Assembly: GCA_022360055.1 (NCBI GenBank)
Contig: JAKSDO010000183.1
Location: 1-51,340 of the forward strand
Length of the DNA stretch: 51,340 nt
Origin: Cytophagales bacterium
Lineage (GTDB): Bacteria; Bacteroidota; Bacteroidia; Cytophagales; Cyclobacteriaceae
Direction: 5' to 3'
Below, piece by piece: positions 46,533 to 51,340 of the stretch. Position 1 is the stretch's first letter; every line of letters starts with the position of its first letter. The position numbers and the translations under genes are program-made. Below the pieces are notes generated by a model. It saw nothing but the letters and a program-made list of their open reading frames with translations, was not told where the DNA came from and ran no database searches.

Positions 46533-46586
46533 CTACAAGCATCGCTCGCCGGATGAAGGTTTTAGTACGTTGGGAAGCAGTCTTTT

Positions 46587-47891
46587 TTACCAACAGATGC
46601 CTTCCAGGTTTTTATTGCGATGATTTTCAGAGATTCGCACCAAATCGATAAAACATTTATCCGAATGCCTTTCCCATATATCGGCATAAATATCTCTTTT
46701 TTGAGTAATCACGACTACTTCCGATGCATTTATTACCTGTTCAAAATTTCCGGTTATGATTTCCGAAAGGTGCGGGATGCGCTTTTCGATAAAATCTTTG
46801 TTGGTCCCTGTGATCTTGGCCATATTTACATTTTCATCATGTATTTTAACCGTAAATCCTTTTCCGATCAGCTTTTCTACGAGCTCTACTGCCGGACTCA
46901 ATCTCAGGTCGTCGGTACCGGCTTTAAAACTCAGGCCTAAAACGCCAACTTTCCTGGAACCCTTTTCCGTAATCATAGTATATGCATGATCGATCTGAAG
47001 CGCGTTGGAGCGTTCGATCGAACTCAATACCGGAACTTCCAGATAATTGTCGTGCGCAATCGTCCTCAATCCTTTCAAGTCTTTCGGAAGGCAGGACCCC
47101 CCGTAAGCAAAACCAGGCATTAAATAATACGGTGAAATATTCAATTGACGGTCTTTACAAAACAACTTCATGACTTTATGGGAATCGATCCCGATTTTTT
47201 TACAGATATTTCCAACTTCGTTCCCAAAAACAACCTTTAGCGCATGAAAAGAATTACTCACATACTTTATAATTTCAGCAATTTCAACATCTGTAACTTC
47301 GATTGGAGCGTCCAGTTCCCGGTACAAACTTGATACTTTGGCAATTGCGGCTTCATTGTCGGAACCTATCACCGTAAACGAAGGATTGTAATAATCATAG
47401 ACAGCCGTGCCTTCTCTTAAAAACTCGGGGTTAGAAACAACTGCAAAATCCACATTCCTCTCCTTTCCGGATTTTTGCTCAATGATCTCGCCGATCTTTT
47501 GATTTGTTCCCGGCAATACGGTACTTCTGACTACCACAACATGGAAATCGTCCTTTTTAATCAGAGACTCCCCGATCTCGGAAGCCACCTTAAAAATGTA
47601 ATTCAGATTTAAATGCCCATTTGAAGAGGAAGGGGTCCCAACGCAGATTATGGAAATCTCAGAAGACCGGATGGCGAAATCGCAGTCCCTGGTTGCACAT
47701 ATACGGCCCATGTCAAACGCTTCCATTATAATGTCTTTTATGCCCTTTTCGATAATAGTCGGTTTTCCGGAATTTATCTGGTTGATTTTGTTATCGTTTA
47801 CGTCAACACCGATCAGGTTATGGCCGTTTTTTGCAAGACATCCGAGCGATACACATCCCACGTATCCAAGGCCGAATATGGAAATGTTCAT
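46587..47891 (-). CDS. algD: GDP-mannose 6-dehydrogenase
   Basis: The enzyme oxidises GDP-mannose to GDP-mannuronate with two NAD+ per turnover. The Rossmann motif is GLGYVG (7-12). The active site has the thiohemiacetal Cys267 in FAYGGSCLPKD, preceded by FCKDRQLNISPYYLMPG and VSNPEFLREGTA. The C-terminus reads LEGICW, as in the Pseudomonas AlgD protein. The extended AlgD-like match supports GDP-mannose over UDP-glucose dehydrogenase. At 434 residues the length is right. It lies in an exopolysaccharide cluster, its start overlapping the next upstream gene by 4 bp (47888-47891), so mannuronate or a related uronic acid is probably incorporated into a surface polymer. Confidence 0.9.
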   Translation of the reverse strand: MNISIFGLGYVGCVSLGCLAKNGHNLIGVDVNDNKINQINSGKPTIIEKGIKDIIMEAFDMGRICATRDCDFAIRSSEISIICVGTPSSSNGHLNLNYIFKVASEIGESLIKKDDFHVVVVRSTVLPGTNQKIGEIIEQKSGKERNVDFAVVSNPEFLREGTAVYDYYNPSFTVIGSDNEAAIAKVSSLYRELDAPIEVTDVEIAEIIKYVSNSFHALKVVFGNEVGNICKKIGIDSHKVMKLFCKDRQLNISPYYLMPGFAYGGSCLPKDLKGLRTIAHDNYLEVPVLSSIERSNALQIDHAYTMITEKGSRKVGVLGLSFKAGTDDLRLSPAVELVEKLIGKGFTVKIHDENVNMAKITGTNKDFIEKRIPHLSEIITGNFEQVINASEVVVITQKRDIYADIWERHSDKCFIDLVRISENHRNKNLEGICW

Positions 47892-48907
47892 GACTGTAGT
47901 TTTAGTTGTTTTATGAGGTTGAGTATTAATTCCGTAACATCATCCCATTCTTTCAATAGCCTGTACCTGAATTCATTCTGTGATTGAACCCTGACCTTAC
48001 CGCTAAATAACCGATCAAGAAATGGCAGCAATTCCCCGGCACTCTTCTTAAACAACATGCCCTTTTCCAGCAAAATCCTATTGGCAGGCATGTCTCTATT
48101 ACCCAAGTAAATGGAAGGCACACCGAGCATTGCCCCTTCTCTCGCCATACTATCCCCGGACGACATCACGAGCTTTGAGTAGTACATCAGGGAATGTATG
48201 TCTTTGACCGGTTCGTTTAAAATTTTCCAGGAATCGGGATATTGATTCTTCAAACTTTTATCTTCAAGGGAGAGTAATACCTGAATCTTGTCTCCCAGCA
48301 TCTCCGACATTTTTAAAACAATGTTTTTTTCCTGTAGCAAATAATTACTTGTATTTGTAGATACTTCCCTGATAAAAAAGTATTCCCCGGCTTCCAGATC
48401 GTATTCCTTTAAGGCATTTCGGTCGTGTTTAAAATAGGCGGGAGAAAGATAAGCCCACTCTTTAAGGGCATTGAACTTGCTCACATTGTCGTACCCATTA
48501 GCAAAAGGAGGAAGATAAAAGGCATCGGCAGAGACCCTTACAAGTTGTAAGACCCCTTTGCGAGGATCATCCAAAACAGAAAAATTGGGGATCCCCAACA
48601 ATTTAGCCACCACATTTGCCTGATAGTGGGCAGTACCGACCACATCATATCTGTTTTTTTTGAATAATTTGCGCAAAGCCCACATTCTGGGAAGTATAAT
48701 TCGCATTCCCATTGAAAGAGGACCTTTGTTATGCCTGTAATCTCCAAAGGTATGAAGGGTAAATTCCGGACATTCATATTGAATAATATCTTTCAGCTTT
48801 CCCCTGTTTACACATCCCAGCTCTACCTGATCGGGTCCCAGTTGGTGAATTGCATTTCTGAAAAAGTTGTATTGCGGTATGTGGTAGATGTCGAAGAACA
48901 ATTTCAT
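47888..48907 (-). CDS. DUF354-type protein, likely glycosyltransferase-like
   Basis: The sequence matches the DUF354 family of GT-B-like proteins found in exopolysaccharide clusters of bacteria and archaea. Readable are MKLFFDIYHIPQYNFFRNAI, a central VLDDPRKGVLQLVRVSADAF, YLSPAYF, FIREVS and the C-terminal phosphate-binding style loop SSGDSMAREGAMLGVPSIYL. The function in the family is unproven; a sugar-transferase or epimerase-like role in polymer assembly is plausible. Its stop overlaps the algD start by 4 bp, a strong sign of cotranscription. Confidence 0.8.
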   Translation of the reverse strand: MKLFFDIYHIPQYNFFRNAIHQLGPDQVELGCVNRGKLKDIIQYECPEFTLHTFGDYRHNKGPLSMGMRIILPRMWALRKLFKKNRYDVVGTAHYQANVVAKLLGIPNFSVLDDPRKGVLQLVRVSADAFYLPPFANGYDNVSKFNALKEWAYLSPAYFKHDRNALKEYDLEAGEYFFIREVSTNTSNYLLQEKNIVLKMSEMLGDKIQVLLSLEDKSLKNQYPDSWKILNEPVKDIHSLMYYSKLVMSSGDSMAREGAMLGVPSIYLGNRDMPANRILLEKGMLFKKSAGELLPFLDRLFSGKVRVQSQNEFRYRLLKEWDDVTELILNLIKQLKLQS

Positions 48908-48932
48908 TTGATCAATATTGATTCATGCCCGG

Positions 48933-49655
48933 TTATTTCCTTTTTATGTAGTTCCAGTAGAAGCTGCGCGCAATATGCGCGATGTCATAGTTTATTTTCA
49001 TCCGGCGGGATACCTGAGGCGGTTGTTCACTGTGCGGAAATGTATAGTTCATTTTATCCAGGTATACTCCGAAAATTTTGTTCAGGGTACTTTCGATATC
49101 CCCTTTGGACAATAGGTTCGGTAATGAAGCATCCTTTGCAGTTTTATTGATGACGGGCAGCGCTCTAACCCTCGGTATTCCTAATTTTCTCAAAACCGCA
49201 TGGAAATCTTCGTTAAGATTTTCAAAACGAATTACGGCATCAAACCGGTCATGCTCCAGTGTTGCCCAGTCGTCATAAGGAATAATAGAATAAAATTTTT
49301 GTAAATAACCGAGAAATGATGCGTTTGTCCGCTTTACAAAATCATATTGACGGTAAAAATAGAACGCTTGTAAGCTTTTGAATCTCCTTTTTTTGAATCT
49401 TGAGAATTGGCGGGCATGATCATTTTTGATTTTATGGAATAAACTGTAGGTTCTGTCGATCGGATTACGTATACATGAGAATACGAAGTACGACCTTTCT
49501 CGCTCGGAAGCATTTCGGTAAAAGGTTCGATATCGGGTATGTTTGGAATAAATCGGGCGTCCGGAATAGTTTTCGATCAACTCATTACTTATTGCGGTAG
49601 TCCCGGTGCGCGGTAGTTCGACAAACAGGTATTGATACTTATCGCTGATTATCAT
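48933..49655 (-). CDS. Sulfotransferase
   Basis: It would transfer sulfate from PAPS to a sugar hydroxyl. The PAPS 5'-phosphate loop reads ELPRTGTTAIS (13-23) and the 3'-phosphate region is VFSCIRNPIDRTYSLFHKI (58-76), the usual two motifs. Its length of 240 suits the smaller Sulfotransfer_2/3-type proteins. It lies 25 bp upstream of the DUF354 gene in the same direction, within an exopolysaccharide cluster, so the product may be a sulfated surface polysaccharide. That the cell encodes this next to several sulfatases is worth noting. The acceptor is unknown. Confidence 0.85.
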   Translation of the reverse strand: MIISDKYQYLFVELPRTGTTAISNELIENYSGRPIYSKHTRYRTFYRNASERERSYFVFSCIRNPIDRTYSLFHKIKNDHARQFSRFKKRRFKSLQAFYFYRQYDFVKRTNASFLGYLQKFYSIIPYDDWATLEHDRFDAVIRFENLNEDFHAVLRKLGIPRVRALPVINKTAKDASLPNLLSKGDIESTLNKIFGVYLDKMNYTFPHSEQPPQVSRRMKINYDIAHIARSFYWNYIKRK

Positions 49656-49840
49656 TGTTAATAATTAACGAATTTGAAGCATTTATTTATTCCCATGAGC
49701 CGTTGGCAAACAGGTGGTTGCGGATGTGACAAAAACATATATCATTATAACATTTAATTCGAATTAATGCAAATTATATCATTGGTAATCAGTTTTTTAT
49801 ATCAACATTTTTCATCGTTCAACATCGAAGAAACTTCAAC

Positions 49841-49879
49841 TAACCCGAAAAATTCATGGAATTTCTCGCCCTCCGGGCT
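49841..49879 (-). repeat. Partial copy (D) of the structured repeat's right end
   Basis: On the minus strand it reads GCCCGGAGGGCGAGAAATTC, then ATGAATTTTTCGGGTTA. This matches the right ends of copies B and C over about 38 nt. The long arms and the left end are not visible. It lies 3' of the GT4 gene in the 261-bp gap 49656-49916. Confidence 0.75.
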
Positions 49880-49916
49880 CACCAATTCCGAGGGATAGAA
49901 AACTCATGCGATCACT

Positions 49917-50855
49917 TTAATCGGTGCGTTTACCTAACAGCATTTCATATTCGTCGATCAGGCTTTTCGTTATGTGATTTCGTTCATACCCGGAGATGAT
50001 CCTTTGTCTTCCCGAGGTTTTTCCAACGGATATGGCATTCAATATTGCATTTGAGATCTCTTTGGGATCGTTATTGCAAATCAAACACCCCTCCGTATCG
50101 TCTATGATCTCTTTGACATCTCCTACATTTGTACTCACTATCGGACAATTACACGCCATGGCCTCCTTTATAAATTGAGGGGATCCTTCCGACCTTGACG
50201 TCAAGAGCGCCACGTCAACTGAATTCAAAAGCAATGCAACTTCGTCTCTGGTGAAATTTTTTAATTCCAAAAGCACATAATCCTCACCGAGGTGTTCCAC
50301 AGCCTCCTTTGCCAGGGCCGGATTTTTGACTTCCCGGTCAAACGAAGCGGAGAAGAGCACATATTTCACATCTGAATTAAAGGATATATTACAGGTGTGA
50401 AACAATTCCTTCCTGCTCTGTTCACGGTCCATTGGTTTGAATATTTTCGTATCTACGCCGCAGGGCAAAACTGAATAGTTGCGGGCTTTCATTTTTAAAG
50501 ACATTCTTTTCGAAACAAAAATGACCTTTTGGGCAAACAGGGCGGCTAATCTTGAAAAAAAACGGTTTTTCCGCTTGTTGACATCGGTTCCATGTAGCGT
50601 AATAATAACGGGTAATCCGAATTGGAAAGAAGCAAACAACCCGGATAATCCGAAGTGTGCATGAACCAGATCATAGGAAGAATTTTTCAGAAGATTGTAA
50701 TACCTTGGAATATTCTTAAGATATCCCAACACGCCCTTACCTTTAATCAAAAACAGATCGACGCGGATACCTTCATGCTCCAGATGATCCTTTTGATCAG
50801 TGATAAACGGCACTACATTTTTGTGATTCCCGCTGCATACAAACAAAACTTTCAT
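49917..50855 (-). CDS. GT4-family glycosyltransferase
   Basis: This GT-B enzyme transfers a sugar from a nucleotide donor to a growing polysaccharide. N-terminal features are MKVLFVCSGNHKNV, LVHAHFGLSG and VIITLHGTDVNKRK. The C-terminal donor-binding half has SEGSPQFIKEAMACNCPIVS, the conserved EGxPxxxxEA motif of GT4, followed by VGDVKEIIDD. Its length of 312 is somewhat short for the family. It belongs to the exopolysaccharide cluster, upstream of the sulfotransferase with a 261-bp gap. Donor and acceptor sugars are unknown. Confidence 0.9.
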   Translation of the reverse strand: MKVLFVCSGNHKNVVPFITDQKDHLEHEGIRVDLFLIKGKGVLGYLKNIPRYYNLLKNSSYDLVHAHFGLSGLFASFQFGLPVIITLHGTDVNKRKNRFFSRLAALFAQKVIFVSKRMSLKMKARNYSVLPCGVDTKIFKPMDREQSRKELFHTCNISFNSDVKYVLFSASFDREVKNPALAKEAVEHLGEDYVLLELKNFTRDEVALLLNSVDVALLTSRSEGSPQFIKEAMACNCPIVSTNVGDVKEIIDDTEGCLICNNDPKEISNAILNAISVGKTSGRQRIISGYERNHITKSLIDEYEMLLGKRTD

Positions 50856-50902
50856 CGGAGAGCAATTAGGTGGTTGATTGTGAGTCGCATGAACAGATGG
50901 TA

Positions 50903-51340
50903 TTATTGAAATATAACTTCTTTCCTGTATTTTATGATCTTCGCCGGATTTCCGCCAACAATGGCAAAATCGGGTACATTTTTAGTGACGACGGCCCCAG
51001 AACCAATTATGGAACCGGTCCCTATCCTGGAAACTCTCGGGAGGATAATCGCCCTGGTACCAATCCAAACATCATCTCCGATTTCCTGAATAGGTGAAAT
51101 TGTAGTCCCTTGCCGGTTCATCGGTACTTCCAGGTCGGAGAAATTATGCGACTGATTTAAAATGATTACATCTTCCGCCATCATCACGTTTTTTCCGATT
51201 TTGATATTGGACGGCACCCTGCAACGCTTTCCTAATCCCGAATTGTCACCGATCTCAATATTTTTACCGTTTCCAAAATGTGCCAAATTCTCAACATTCA
51301 CATTGCTGCCGGTCTTTTTGAAAATTCCTTTTACAATAAA
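50903..51340 (-). CDS. Hexapeptide-repeat acyltransferase, 5' end outside window
   Basis: The visible 3' part is a left-handed beta-helix O-acyltransferase (LbH/maltose-O-acetyltransferase type). The hexapeptide repeats are visible in [29 protein letters not shown], then [20 protein letters not shown] and [14 protein letters not shown], ending [20 protein letters not shown]. The histidine in LNQSHNFSD is the likely catalytic His. The GTG at 51299-51301 can be read as a start. However, the frame continues open to the window edge (upstream residues FKKTGSN fit the family's usual N-terminus), so the gene is probably partial. It would acetylate a sugar of the exopolysaccharide. Confidence 0.85.
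   Translation of the reverse strand, partial: FIVKGIFKKTGSNVNVENLAHFGNGKNIEIGDNSGLGKRCRVPSNIKIGKNVMMAEDVIILNQSHNFSDLEVPMNRQGTTISPIQEIGDDVWIGTRAIILPRVSRIGTGSIIGSGAVVTKNVPDFAIVGGNPAKIIKYRKEVIFQ

Noticed and set aside
46587-47891. UDP-glucose 6-dehydrogenase as alternative to algD
   Set aside because: The stretch FCKDRQLNISPYYLMPG and the closing EGICW follow the GDP-mannose enzyme rather than the UDP-glucose enzyme.

Overview
The window looks like a chromosomal segment of a polysaccharide-degrading, probably marine Bacteroidota (Cytophagales/Flavobacteriia-like). The reasons are three SusC/SusD pairs, a hybrid two-component regulator, an ECF sigma/FecR pair feeding an STN-domain SusC, many lipoprotein signals, and four formylglycine-type sulfatases. 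Almost everything reads on the minus strand. The plus-strand exceptions are two glycan-active genes (3.3-8.0 kb), a short propeller-like gene (13.1-14.1 kb) and hicBA (45.9-46.3 kb).

Layout. (1) 0.4-8.0 kb: two divergent paralogous secreted proteins with a GH67/GH20-like N-terminal domain, followed by a lipoprotein with an alpha/alpha-barrel-like C-terminal half. A 29-codon protein-end remnant lies behind the first gene. (2) 8.0-12.6 kb: three consecutive S1 sulfatases. (3) 12.6-14.1 kb: an 18-bp tandem repeat and a probably truncated propeller protein. (4) 14.1-26.2 kb: a GH2 enzyme lacking the usual acid/base Glu, a sulfatase with an F5/8C-like domain, a canonical GH2, and a 1360-residue hybrid two-component sensor. 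(5) 26.2-38.3 kb: a DUF1735-like lipoprotein and two SusD/SusC pairs. This block is bracketed by an inverted 185-bp structured repeat and a direct 60-70-bp repeat. (6) 38.4-45.5 kb: SusD, STN-SusC, FecR and ECF sigma, a self-contained trans-envelope signalling locus. (7) 45.6-46.6 kb: a hicBA toxin-antitoxin pair between two 97-bp direct repeats. (8) 46.6-51.3 kb: an exopolysaccharide cluster with GDP-mannose 6-dehydrogenase (algD), a DUF354 protein, a sulfotransferase, a GT4 glycosyltransferase and a hexapeptide acyltransferase that runs off the window.

How the parts fit (inference). The HTCS would sense a sulfated oligosaccharide and induce SusCD import, sulfatases and GH2 enzymes. GH2 plus several sulfatases suggests a sulfated galactan or a sulfated uronic-acid polymer, but the substrate cannot be read from sequence alone. 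The neighbouring exopolysaccharide genes would let the same cell build its own uronic-acid-containing, sulfated polymer.

The least explained structures are dispersed non-coding elements. One family, at 26.2, 37.9 and 38.1 kb with a fragment at 49.8 kb, has conserved ends and a long stem. The stem sequence differs between members yet stays self-complementary. A second family is a hairpin shared by two probable terminators 30 kb apart.
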